From NCBI RefSeq assembly GCF_004028635.1, contig NZ_RQJW01000004.1, positions 372,001 through 436,000 on the forward strand: DNA of 64,000 nt, in the 5' to 3' direction. Positions 25,356-32,914 of the stretch are shown piece by piece (the stretch's first letter is position 1; every line of letters starts with the position of its first letter). Origin of the DNA: Streptomyces cyaneus (GTDB lineage: Bacteria; Actinomycetota; Actinomycetes; Streptomycetales; Streptomycetaceae). The position numbers and the translations under genes are program-made. A model generated the notes under the pieces. The model was not told the DNA's origin. It saw only the letters and a program-made list of their open reading frames with translations, and ran no database searches.

Positions 25356-27140
25356 ATGTCCGACAGCCCTGAGCAGGACTACGACCCGGGCGATGTGGCC
25401 GTCATCGGCGCGTCGTGCCGGTTACCCGGCGCCCGCAACAAGGAGCAGTACTGGGACAACCTCGTGCACGGCAGGGAGTCCGTGACGCTCCTGAGCAAGG
25501 ACGAGATCGAGGTCGACGAAACTCTGATCCACAACCCGTTCTACGTGGGGGCCGTCGGCCTGCTCGACGGCTACGACGAGTTCGACCCGTCGGTGTTCGG
25601 CATCACCGACCGGCTGGCGACCCTGATGACCCCGGAGCACCGGCTGTTCCTGGAGAGCGCGTGGGAGACCCTGGAGGACGGCGGCTACGACCCGGAGCGG
25701 ATCAAGGGTGAGGTGGGCATCTACGGCGCCAACAACCCGCAGACCGCCGCGCGTTACATATCCCCGCCGGACTGGGCGTCGGTCGGCCCCGAGGTGATGG
25801 ACCGCAGCCTGGCGTGGACGCCGGACACCATGACGTCCAACGCGCTGTACTACATGGGTCTGACCGGTGAGGCCCTCACCGTCACCGCCGTCTGCGCCGG
25901 CTTCCACTACTCGGTGCACCTGGCCTGCCAGTCGCTGCTGCTCGGCCAGACCGACATGGCGGTCGCCGGCAGTGTGCTGGTCCGTCTGCCGCACCGCCGT
26001 GGCTATCTGTGGGAGGAAGGCCGCATCCTCTCCCGGGACGGCCGCTGCCGCCCGTTCGACGCCAACGGCACCGGCACCGTCCTGGCCAGCGGTGTCGCCA
26101 CGGTGCTGCTCAAGCCGCTGGCCCAGGCCGTCGCCGACCGCGACCACATCTACGGCGTGGTCAAGGGGACGGCCATCAACAACAACGGCGTCAATGTGAT
26201 GGCCTACGGTCTGGCGCAACCCGAACGGCTGAGCGCGTGCATCGCGGGCGCCATGGAGGTCGGTGGCGTCGCCCCGGACACCGTGTCCATGTACGAGGCC
26301 AACGGTTTCGGTCTGCCGATGACCGACGGGCTCGAGGTGACCGCGGCGACCATGGCGTTCGGCAAGCAGACCGGCACCTGTGCGATCGGCTCGGTCAAGG
26401 GCAACATCGGCCACGGCGGGGTGGTCGCCGGCGGCGCCGGTTCGATGAAGGCTCTGATGTCCCTGCACCACAAGACACTGGCACCGACGATCAACCTGAC
26501 GGAGGTCAACCCGGACCTCGACTTCCCCAGCACCCCGTTCGTACCGCAGCGGGAGCTCGCGGACTGGGAGCCGGAGAGCGGCATCCGCCGTGCGGGCGTC
26601 ACCGCGATCGGCGGCGGTGGCTACAACGCGCACTTGGTGCTGGAGGAGGCGCCGACCGTCGCCGAGCGTGCCCCCGAAGCCGTCGGCAGGCCGCGGCTGG
26701 CCACCCTGTCCGCCCTGGACGACGAGGCGCTGGCCCGTCAGCGCGCGCGGCTGAAGGACCGGCTGGTGGCCGACCCCGACCTGCGCCTGGACGACATCTG
26801 CTTCAGCCTCAACGTGGGCCGCAAGGTGATGGCCCGCCGCTGGGCGGCCGTGGTCCGCAGCCGTCAGGAGCTGATCGAAGCGCTGTCCGCCGACTCCACC
26901 CCCGCCACGGTCGCCGCGACCGGTGCCGCGCCCCGGGTGGACGTGGACTCCTTCCGCCGCAACGACGACGGGATCGTGCCGTCCGGAGACGACGAGCAGG
27001 CGCTGCTCGATCTGGCTGCCGCCTGGGTGAACGGCCGGCAGGTGGACTTCGACTCCCTGCACCTGGAGGAGACCAGCCACCGGGTGCCCCTGCCCACCTA
27101 CCCGTTCCAGCCGCGCCGGTTCTGGCGTACGGACTGGTGA
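25356..27140 (+). CDS. Free-standing ketosynthase-like protein with Cys-Asn-His triad (SalC-like bicyclase candidate)
   Basis: A 594-aa protein with a KS fold to about residue 430 followed by a linker/post-KS region ending in PTYPFQPRRFW. The nucleophile is Cys180 in TAVCAGF (usual TACSSS), the second His is kept as His353 in KGNIGHGG, but the first catalytic His of the usual EAHGTGT motif is Asn316 in EANGFGLP. Loss of that His argues against ordinary decarboxylative condensation. In salinosporamide biosynthesis the stand-alone KS SalC instead forms the gamma-lactam-beta-lactone by intramolecular aldol/lactonisation. By position and features this is the best candidate for that role here. Codon 23 is TTA. 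ATG start behind AGGAG. Confidence 0.88.
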   Translation: MSDSPEQDYDPGDVAVIGASCRLPGARNKEQYWDNLVHGRESVTLLSKDEIEVDETLIHNPFYVGAVGLLDGYDEFDPSVFGITDRLATLMTPEHRLFLESAWETLEDGGYDPERIKGEVGIYGANNPQTAARYISPPDWASVGPEVMDRSLAWTPDTMTSNALYYMGLTGEALTVTAVCAGFHYSVHLACQSLLLGQTDMAVAGSVLVRLPHRRGYLWEEGRILSRDGRCRPFDANGTGTVLASGVATVLLKPLAQAVADRDHIYGVVKGTAINNNGVNVMAYGLAQPERLSACIAGAMEVGGVAPDTVSMYEANGFGLPMTDGLEVTAATMAFGKQTGTCAIGSVKGNIGHGGVVAGGAGSMKALMSLHHKTLAPTINLTEVNPDLDFPSTPFVPQRELADWEPESGIRRAGVTAIGGGGYNAHLVLEEAPTVAERAPEAVGRPRLATLSALDDEALARQRARLKDRLVADPDLRLDDICFSLNVGRKVMARRWAAVVRSRQELIEALSADSTPATVAATGAAPRVDVDSFRRNDDGIVPSGDDEQALLDLAAAWVNGRQVDFDSLHLEETSHRVPLPTYPFQPRRFWRTDW

Positions 27141-28381
27141 CCGTGAGCACACCGGCACTGGACACCATGGACCTGGGCGACCCGAACACGTTCGCGGACC
27201 ACGACCACGACCTCGACGAGTACTGGCGCACCCTGCGGGACACCGCCCCGGTGCACTGGAACCCGCCGGCCGACGGCCGCCGCGGATTCTGGGTGCTCAC
27301 CCGCTACGACGACATCCTGGCCGCCTACCGGGACGACGTGAACCTCACGTCCGAGCGCGGCAACGTACTCGTCACGCTGCTGGGCGGCGGTGACGCCGGC
27401 GCCGGCCGGATGCTGGCCGTCACCGACGGACACCGGCACCACGAGCTGCGCAAGATCCTGCAGCGGGTGCTCTCGCCGAGGGTGCTCAGCGAGGTCGCGG
27501 CGGCGGTGCGGGTCAACACCCGGCAGCTGATCCGCGAGGCGGTCGAGACCGGCGGCTGCGACTTCGCCGAGCAGATCGCCAGCCGGATCCCGATGACCAC
27601 GATCTCGAACCTGCTCGGCGTGCCCGAGCAGGACCGGGACTTCCTGCTCGCCCAGACCAAGACCGCGCTGTCGACCGAGGACGAGGACGTCGACGAGCTC
27701 GACTCCGAGATGGCCCGCAACGAGATCCTGATGTACTTCATGGACATCGTCGAGGAGCGCCGCGAGTCGCCCGGCGACGACGTGATCAGCATGCTGATCG
27801 GCAGCTCCATCGACGGTGTGCCGCTGTCCGACGAGGACATCGTGCTCAACTGCTACAGCCTGATCATCGGCGGCGACGAGACCAGCCGCCTGACGATGAT
27901 CGACAGCGTCCACACGCTCGCGGCCCAGGCCGAGCAGTGGCGGCGGCTCAAGCACGGCGAGGTCGCGATCGACACCGCCGTCGACGAGATACTGCGCTGG
28001 GCGTCACCCACGATGCACTTCGGGCGCAGCGTCGTCCGCGAGACCGAACTGCACGGCGTACAGCTGCGACCGGGCGAGATCGTCACGCTCTGGCACGCCT
28101 CCGGCAACCGGGACGAACGGATCTTCGACCGGCCCGGGGTGTTCGACCTCGGCCGCACCCCCAACAAGCACATGGCCTTCGGCTACGGCCCGCACTTCTG
28201 CGTCGGCTCACACCTGGCCAAGGTGGAGATCTCCGAACTGCTCATGGCGTTACGGGACTTCACCACCGGATTCGAGCAGACCGGTGAGGCGCTGCGCATC
28301 CGGTCCAACTTCCTGACCGGGTTCTCCACGCTGCCGGTGCGGTTCCGGCCCGACCACCGCGGACTGAAAGAGGTCGACTGA
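27137..28381 (+). CDS. Cytochrome P450 (SalD-like)
   Basis: About 414 aa, normal for a soluble bacterial P450. The heme ligand is Cys355 in FGYGPHFCVG; the I-helix oxygen-activation region is GGDETSR and the K-helix ExxR is EILR. The GTG at 27137 overlaps the ketosynthase stop; GTG 27143 is an alternative two codons on. In the sal pathway the P450 SalD hydroxylates the beta-carbon of the carrier-bound amino acid, providing the oxygen that becomes the lactone; the same place in this operon suggests the same job. Codon 372 is TTA. Redox partners are not encoded nearby. Confidence 0.9.
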   Translation: MTVSTPALDTMDLGDPNTFADHDHDLDEYWRTLRDTAPVHWNPPADGRRGFWVLTRYDDILAAYRDDVNLTSERGNVLVTLLGGGDAGAGRMLAVTDGHRHHELRKILQRVLSPRVLSEVAAAVRVNTRQLIREAVETGGCDFAEQIASRIPMTTISNLLGVPEQDRDFLLAQTKTALSTEDEDVDELDSEMARNEILMYFMDIVEERRESPGDDVISMLIGSSIDGVPLSDEDIVLNCYSLIIGGDETSRLTMIDSVHTLAAQAEQWRRLKHGEVAIDTAVDEILRWASPTMHFGRSVVRETELHGVQLRPGEIVTLWHASGNRDERIFDRPGVFDLGRTPNKHMAFGYGPHFCVGSHLAKVEISELLMALRDFTTGFEQTGEALRIRSNFLTGFSTLPVRFRPDHRGLKEVD

Positions 28382-28587
28382 TGAGCGGCAACCCCTTCGA
28401 CGGCGGCGACGGCTACGACGGCGGCTGGCTGGTGGTGACGAACGCCGACAGCCAATACGCGCTGTGGCGGCCGCACCTGGACGTGCCGAAGGGCTGGCAG
28501 ATCGTCTACTCCGGCCCTGACCGTGACGGTGCCCTCGACTACGTCGAGCAGAACTTCACCGCGACGGCGGCAGCACCGACGACCTGA
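28381..28587 (+). CDS. MbtH-like protein (SalE-like)
   Basis: A 68-aa MbtH-family chaperone that binds and activates NRPS adenylation domains. Family pattern: NPFDGGDGYDGGW at the start, LWRPHLDVPKGWQIVYSG in the middle and YVEQNFT at the end. The last motif has Phe where MbtH proteins usually have Trp (YVExNWT), and there is a small Gly/Tyr expansion near residue 10. The ATG shares a base with the P450 stop (TGATG). Its partner is almost certainly the adenylation protein at 23499-25319. Confidence 0.9.
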   Translation: MSGNPFDGGDGYDGGWLVVTNADSQYALWRPHLDVPKGWQIVYSGPDRDGALDYVEQNFTATAAAPTT

Positions 28588-28635
28588 CCACGGCGCACCG
28601 AACAGACACCTGACCAGCGACCGCGGAGAGCGCGA

Positions 28636-29331
28636 GTGAACATCTACATTTCAGGACGAGGGGCATTCGCCGTACAGGTCGCGGAGGCCCTGCTGGACGA
28701 AGGACACCGGATCGTGGGCGTGGCCGCCCCCCGGCTGCGCAACGGGCACTCCGACGAGAGCAACGCGTTGTCCTGGGACCGGCTGCGCGCCTGGGCCTAC
28801 CCCAGGGGAATCCACTGGACGGACTCGGTCGAGCTGCGCGCCATGCATGTCCCGGACGGAGTGGACATCATCATCGCCGCGCACTCACACGCCTTCATCG
28901 GCCGCCGGACGCGTGCCAGGGCCGAGGTCGCCGCCATCGGCTATCACCCCAGCCTGCTGCCGTTGCACCGCGGCCGGGACGCGATCCGATGGACGATCCG
29001 CGACGGTGACAAGGTGACGGGCGGGAGCGTCTACCACCTCACCGAGCGCACCGACGGCGGCCCCATCGCCGCACAGGAGCACCTGTTCGTGCCCCCGGGC
29101 TCGACCGCGCAGAGCCTGTGGCGCGAGCACCTGGCCCCGCTGGGTGTGCGGTTGCTCCTGCGGGTGGTCGCCGACCTCGCCGAGGGCAGGCGGATCGAGG
29201 TCCCGCAGGAGGAAGAGCTGGCGACCTGGGAGCCGGCGATGGGCGCACCACCCCTGTTCAAACCCGAACTGATAGCGCTGCCCGGCACGGAGGCCGTCGA
29301 CGGCAGCAGGTGGGCACTCCACGTGGGGTGA
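28636..29331 (+). CDS. Formyltransferase-fold protein of the PKS-NRPS operon
   Basis: A 231-aa protein of the formyl transferase (PurN/Fmt) fold. The catalytic loop reads AAIGYHPSLLPLHRG: the His of the usual N-x-HPSLLP is kept, but the Asn position is Gly. The catalytic Asp is kept in ERTDGGPI. It could transfer a formyl group from 10-formyl-tetrahydrofolate to an amine, or have lost that chemistry. No equivalent is known to me among salA-salF, where a type II thioesterase (SalF) comes next instead, so this gene may mark a different product or a protecting step. GTG start behind GGAGAG, 48 nt after mbtH; the operon ends in a perfect hairpin just after its stop. Confidence 0.75.
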   Translation: MNIYISGRGAFAVQVAEALLDEGHRIVGVAAPRLRNGHSDESNALSWDRLRAWAYPRGIHWTDSVELRAMHVPDGVDIIIAAHSHAFIGRRTRARAEVAAIGYHPSLLPLHRGRDAIRWTIRDGDKVTGGSVYHLTERTDGGPIAAQEHLFVPPGSTAQSLWREHLAPLGVRLLLRVVADLAEGRRIEVPQEEELATWEPAMGAPPLFKPELIALPGTEAVDGSRWALHVG

Positions 29332-29394
29332 GCCGAGGCTCCTGTGCCGGTGACCAAGAGGCCGTACACCTCTCGACGGCACAGGAGCCTCGGC
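29332..29394. terminator. Perfect 18-bp hairpin ending the PKS-NRPS operon
   Basis: Left arm 29332-29349 and right arm 29377-29394 are perfectly complementary over 18 bp, with a 27-nt loop. It begins at the base after the formyltransferase stop and ends at the base before the minus-strand glycosidase remnant's stop codon, so it can act as a bidirectional terminator. Confidence 0.88.
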
Positions 29395-29550
29395 CTACGG
29401 TCGGCGCGGCTCGCGCACCACGGCAAGGCCCCCGTCGGGAACGGTGACCGAGCCGTGGACGGACTTGCCGGTGAGGAGTTCCACACCGTGGGCCGGGATC
29501 TCGGCGCCCGCTCCGGAGTGGTCGATGAGGAACAGGTAGTCCGCGTCGGG
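29395..29550 (-). pseudogene. C-terminal fragment of a GH42 beta-galactosidase
   Basis: The minus strand encodes about 50 residues, including YLFLIDHSGAGAEIP, HGVELLTGKSVHG and TVPDGGLAVV, ending at a TAG (29395-29397). This is the usual C-terminal beta-sandwich of GH42 beta-galactosidases. Everything upstream is missing: homology stops at about 29550, where a plus-strand GH2 fragment begins at once. It is a relic of a larger gene removed by a deletion or inversion whose breakpoint lies near 29550. Confidence 0.75.
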
Positions 29551-29552
29551 AG

Positions 29553-30392
29553 CTCGGCGCCAACGCCGTCCGGATGGCGCACTACCAGCACGACCAGAAG
29601 GACTACAACCTCGCCGACGAACACGGGCTGGTCGTATGGGCGGAGATTCCGCTGGTCAACTCCGTCACCGACTCGACAGCCTTCACCGCGAGCACCCAGA
29701 ACCAACTGCGTGAGCTGATCCGGCAGAACTACAACCACCCGTCGATCGCGTTCTGGGGCATCGGCAACGAACTCACCGACTACAACGGCACCGCCACGAA
29801 CACCCTGCTCGCCTCACTGGCCGGCATCATCGAGTCCGAGGACCCCGACCGGCTCTCCACCTACGCGGTGCGTGGCGAAGACCCCGACGACGCGCAGTCC
29901 GGGCTGCACACGCGGACAACAGGCTTCAACAAGTACTTCGGCTGGTACTACGGCTCCAAGGACGGCGAACTCGGTGCATGGGCCGACAGCCTGCACGCGA
30001 ACTCCCCGTCCCGCAGGATCGCCATGTCGGAGTACGGCGTGGGCGCGAACCCCACCCAGCACGCCCTCAACCCGCCGAAGCCCGAACCGGGTGGATCCTG
30101 GCACCCCGAGGAGTACCAGTCGCTGTTCCACGAAGCGGCCTGGAAGCAGCTCGCCGCCCGCCCGTACATCTGGGGCACGTTCGTCTGGGACATGTTCGAC
30201 TTCGCCTCCGACGGCCGCAACGAAGGAGGCCGGCCCGGGATCAACGACAAGGGCCTGGTCACCCACGACCGGCAGATCCACATCTTCAGGTGGACCGGCA
30301 TCACCCTGAAGCAGGGCGAGAACACCGTGGCAGTGACCGCGACCATCAACGGAGCCACCTACACCGACAGCGTCGTGTGGACTCTCGGCTGA
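29553..30392 (+). pseudogene. Truncated GH2 beta-galactosidase (catalytic-domain remnant)
   Basis: The reading frame starts abruptly in the GH2 TIM barrel at LGANAVRMAHYQHDQ and encodes about 280 residues, with WGIGNEL (acid/base Glu) and AMSEYGVG (nucleophile Glu) both present. The N-terminal sugar-binding and Ig-like domains, some 300 or more residues, are absent. After INDKGLVTHDRQ the frame jumps to a C-terminal piece (FRWTGITLKQGENTV), which suggests an internal in-frame deletion as well. The first ATG is at 29574 without a convincing ribosome-binding site. It is unlikely to fold as an active enzyme. It ends 5 bp from the stop of the convergent murA-like gene. Confidence 0.75.
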
Positions 30393-30397
30393 GGCCT

Positions 30398-31927
30398 CTA
30401 AATGTCCCGGAAGATCTCGATCTGTGCCCCGATGGAGTTCAGTCGCTCGGCGAGGTCCTCGTAACCGCGGTTGATGACGTACACGTTCCGCAGTACGGAC
30501 GTGCCCTCCGCCGCCATCATCGCCAGCAGGACGACCACGGCGGGCCGCAGGGCGGGCGGGCACATCATCTCGGCGGCGCGCCAGCGGGTCGGGCCCTCGA
30601 CCAGGACGCGGTGCGGGTCCAGCAACTGCAGGCGGCCGCCGAGGCGGTTGAGGTCGGTCAGGTAGATCGCGCGGTTGTCGTAGACCCAGTCGTGGATGAG
30701 GGTCTTGCCCGACGCGACGGCCGCGATGGCCGCGAAGAACGGGACGTTGTCGATGTTCAGGCCCGGGAACGGCATCGGGTGGATCTTGTCGATCGGCGCC
30801 TCCAGTTTGGAGGGCCGGACGGTGAGGTCCACCAGCCGGGTACGGCCGTTGTCGGCGAAGTACTCGGGCGTACGGTCGTGGTCGAGGCCCATCTCCTCCA
30901 GGACCGCCAGCTCGATCTCCAGGAACTCGATCGGCACCCGGCACACCGTCAGCTCCGACTCGGTGACCACGGCGGCCGCCAGCAGGCTCATCGCCTCGAC
31001 CGGGTCCTCGGACGGCGAGTAGTCCACGTCCACGTCGATGTTCGGTACGCCGTGCACGGTGAGTGTGGTGGTGCCGATGCCCTCGACCCGGACGCCGAGC
31101 GCCTCGAGGAAGAAGCAGAGGTCCTGGACCATGTAGTTGGAGGACGCGTTGCGGATGACGGTCACGCCGTCGTGCCGCGCGGCGGCCAGCAGCGCGTTCT
31201 CGGTCACGGTGTCGCCGCGCTCGGTCAGCACGATCGGCCGGTCGGGGCGTACGCCACGGTCGACCATGGCGTGGTACTGGCCCTCGGTCGCCGCCACGTC
31301 CAGGCCGAACCGGCGCAGCGCGATCATGTGCGGCTCGATGGTCCGCGTACCGAGGTCGCAGCCGCCGGCGTACGGCAGCTTGAAGTGGGTCATACGGTGC
31401 AGCAGCGGGCCGAGGAACATGATGATGGACCGCGTGCGTACGGCGGCCTCGGCGTCGATCGCCGCCATGTTCAGCTCGGCCGGCGGCACGATCTCCAGAT
31501 CGACGCCGTCGTTGATCCAACGGGTGCGCACACCGATGGAGTTGAGGACCTCCAGGAGGCGGTAGACCTCCTCGATGCGGGCGACGCGGCGCAGCACCGT
31601 GCGGCCCTTGTTGAGCAGCGAGGCGCACAGCAGGGCCACGCAGGCGTTCTTGCTGGTCTTGACGTCGATGGAGCCGGACAGTCGACGTCCGCCGACGACC
31701 CTCAGATGCATCGGACCGGCGTATCCCAGGGACACGATCTCGCTGTCCAAGGCCTCACCGATTCGGGCGATCATCTCAAGGCTGATGTTCTGGTTGCCGC
31801 GCTCGATGCGATTGACGGCGCTCTGGGAGGTGCCGAGCGCCTCGGCCAGCTGCGTCTGTGTCCAGCCTCGGTGTTGCCGGGCGTCACGGATGAGCTTGCC
31901 GATGCGTACGAGGTAATCGTCTGCCAT
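30398..31927 (-). CDS. XRE-type HTH domain fused to MurA-like enolpyruvyl transferase
   Basis: A 509-aa fusion. Residues about 5-65 are an XRE/Cro helix-turn-helix (TQTQLAEALGTSQSAVNRIERG). From about 72 to the end it is an EPSP-type UDP-GlcNAc 1-carboxyvinyltransferase. MurA key residues are kept: Lys93-Asn94, active-loop Cys190 in AGGCDLGTR and a candidate general-base Asp308. MurA adds enolpyruvate to UDP-GlcNAc, the first committed step of peptidoglycan synthesis. Fusion to a DNA-binding domain suggests a sensor-regulator or moonlighting enzyme. It appears to be the Streptomyces MurA paralogue adjacent to aconitase (SCO5998-like, from memory). A palindrome ATCTCA-GATA-TGAGAT lies 13 bp upstream of its start. 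Confidence 0.88.
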   Translation of the reverse strand: MADDYLVRIGKLIRDARQHRGWTQTQLAEALGTSQSAVNRIERGNQNISLEMIARIGEALDSEIVSLGYAGPMHLRVVGGRRLSGSIDVKTSKNACVALLCASLLNKGRTVLRRVARIEEVYRLLEVLNSIGVRTRWINDGVDLEIVPPAELNMAAIDAEAAVRTRSIIMFLGPLLHRMTHFKLPYAGGCDLGTRTIEPHMIALRRFGLDVAATEGQYHAMVDRGVRPDRPIVLTERGDTVTENALLAAARHDGVTVIRNASSNYMVQDLCFFLEALGVRVEGIGTTTLTVHGVPNIDVDVDYSPSEDPVEAMSLLAAAVVTESELTVCRVPIEFLEIELAVLEEMGLDHDRTPEYFADNGRTRLVDLTVRPSKLEAPIDKIHPMPFPGLNIDNVPFFAAIAAVASGKTLIHDWVYDNRAIYLTDLNRLGGRLQLLDPHRVLVEGPTRWRAAEMMCPPALRPAVVVLLAMMAAEGTSVLRNVYVINRGYEDLAERLNSIGAQIEIFRDI

Positions 31928-31939
31928 GAGGTTGAGGTT

Positions 31940-31955
31940 ATCTCAGATATGAGAT
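31940..31955. promoter_or_regulatory. Palindrome ATCTCA-GATA-TGAGAT upstream of the XRE-MurA gene
   Basis: Perfect 6-bp arms with a 4-bp centre lie 13-28 bp upstream of the ATG. A short symmetric site at this position is typical of autoregulation by an XRE-family protein, and the gene encodes such a domain. Binding is inferred. Confidence 0.55.
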
Positions 31956-31991
31956 GGCACATCCCAGGGGGGCTGTTCGGGTGACGGGCCG

Positions 31992-32189
31992 TCAATGTCG
32001 CCTGGCGGAACGCGTGCGACGCCATCCGAAAGGTCCGGGCAAATCCATCGATGTCGTACGACGTCCGGTGCTGCTGTGTGTGCGTCGTGGACCGTGCTTA
32101 CCGCCGGTGGTGATGGACCAGGAGTGCCGGTTGATGTTCAGCCGCACTCCGGGCAGGATCCGAAAACTCTTGCGGAACGTGAGGGGCAT
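31992..32189 (-). CDS. Small DUF4236-like protein
   Basis: A 65-aa protein whose start, MPLTFRKSFRILPGVRLNIN, matches the DUF4236 pattern (FRKSxRIxPGVRLNxSKxG), followed by a degenerate glycine/threonine stretch and a basic tail. The ATG at 32189 follows GGAGGG with good spacing. The later part diverges from the family pattern, so it may be a decaying copy or a species-specific variant. Function unknown; it lies between the XRE-MurA gene and a P-loop protein, all on the minus strand. Confidence 0.6.
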   Translation of the reverse strand: MPLTFRKSFRILPGVRLNINRHSWSITTGGKHGPRRTHSSTGRRTTSMDLPGPFGWRRTRSARRH

Positions 32190-32259
32190 GAATGCCTCCC
32201 TCCGAGGTTGCGGTACTTGTCCCTCGGTTACCCCGACTTGGCCGATTGATGGCAGCTCC

Positions 32260-32799
32260 TCATGGAGAGGGTGCGGGGACGGTGTCCGCGACCAGCCGGG
32301 CGACCTGTGACGGAGACAGCCGGGCGGTGTCGACGACCTTGCCCTCTCGGGTGAGCCACGGCAGGGCGTCGAGGTAGGCGGCGCGATGGTCGAGGCGCCA
32401 TTGGCGGGCTTTCGGGAACCGGGTGTTGGTCTCGCCGTCCGACTCGATCCGCTCGGTGAGCGTGTCCGGGTCGCCGTGGAGTACGAAGTGGTGGACCGGG
32501 ATGCCGTACTTCTCCAGGCCGCTGCGGATCTCCGTCCAGTACTGCTCGACGAGCACCGTCTGGGGGACGACCAGCGTCCCGCCGATGTAGCCGAGCAACT
32601 GCGCGGCGCTCTCCACCACCAGGTGGCGCCATGGCGGCCAGTGCTGGAAGTCATCCACCCGGGGGAGCTTCTCGACGTGCCCCAGCATGTAGCCGACCTG
32701 CTCGGTGTCGAAGATCGTCGCGTCCGGAACGAGGCCGACCAACTCGTTGGCTGTGGTCGTCTTGCCCGCGCCGAAGGTTCCGTTCAGCCAGATGATCAC
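32260..32799 (-). CDS. P-loop NTPase/kinase (TmrB-like)
   Basis: A 179-aa single-domain P-loop protein. The Walker A is NGTFGAGKTTTANEL at residues 6-20, followed by ATIFDTEQVGYMLGH and an R-rich lid (FPKARQWRL) around 128. It resembles the small-molecule kinase / tunicamycin-resistance TmrB-like group in Streptomyces, which usually carry NGTFGAGKT at the N-terminus. Substrate unknown: nucleoside, aminoglycoside or other hydroxyl compound are all possible. It is separated from argG by an intrinsic terminator, so it is transcribed on its own. Confidence 0.75.
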   Translation of the reverse strand: MIIWLNGTFGAGKTTTANELVGLVPDATIFDTEQVGYMLGHVEKLPRVDDFQHWPPWRHLVVESAAQLLGYIGGTLVVPQTVLVEQYWTEIRSGLEKYGIPVHHFVLHGDPDTLTERIESDGETNTRFPKARQWRLDHRAAYLDALPWLTREGKVVDTARLSPSQVARLVADTVPAPSP

Positions 32800-32849
32800 C
32801 AGGTGAGCCTAGTCGCGCGGGCCCTGGGGCAGGCGGGGAATGCGCCGAA

Positions 32850-32888
32850 AAAGGCCGGCTCGGCGCACTCGGCGCCGAGTCGGCCTTT
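32850..32888 (-). terminator. Intrinsic terminator of argG
   Basis: A long GC-rich hairpin, AAAGGCCG-g-CTCGGCGC, loop ACTCG, GCGCCGAG-t-CGGCCTTT, with one mismatch. Read on the minus strand it ends in TTTTT (complement of the GAAAAAGG just before it), about 30 nt after the argG stop. Confidence 0.88.
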
Positions 32889-32914
32889 CGTGGGGTCCGT
32901 CTCCTCGTGGTCGG

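Noticed and set aside
29574..30392. Treating the GH2 fragment as a complete short glycosidase
   Set aside because: Homology begins mid-barrel without a start signal, essential N-terminal domains are absent and an internal segment is missing.
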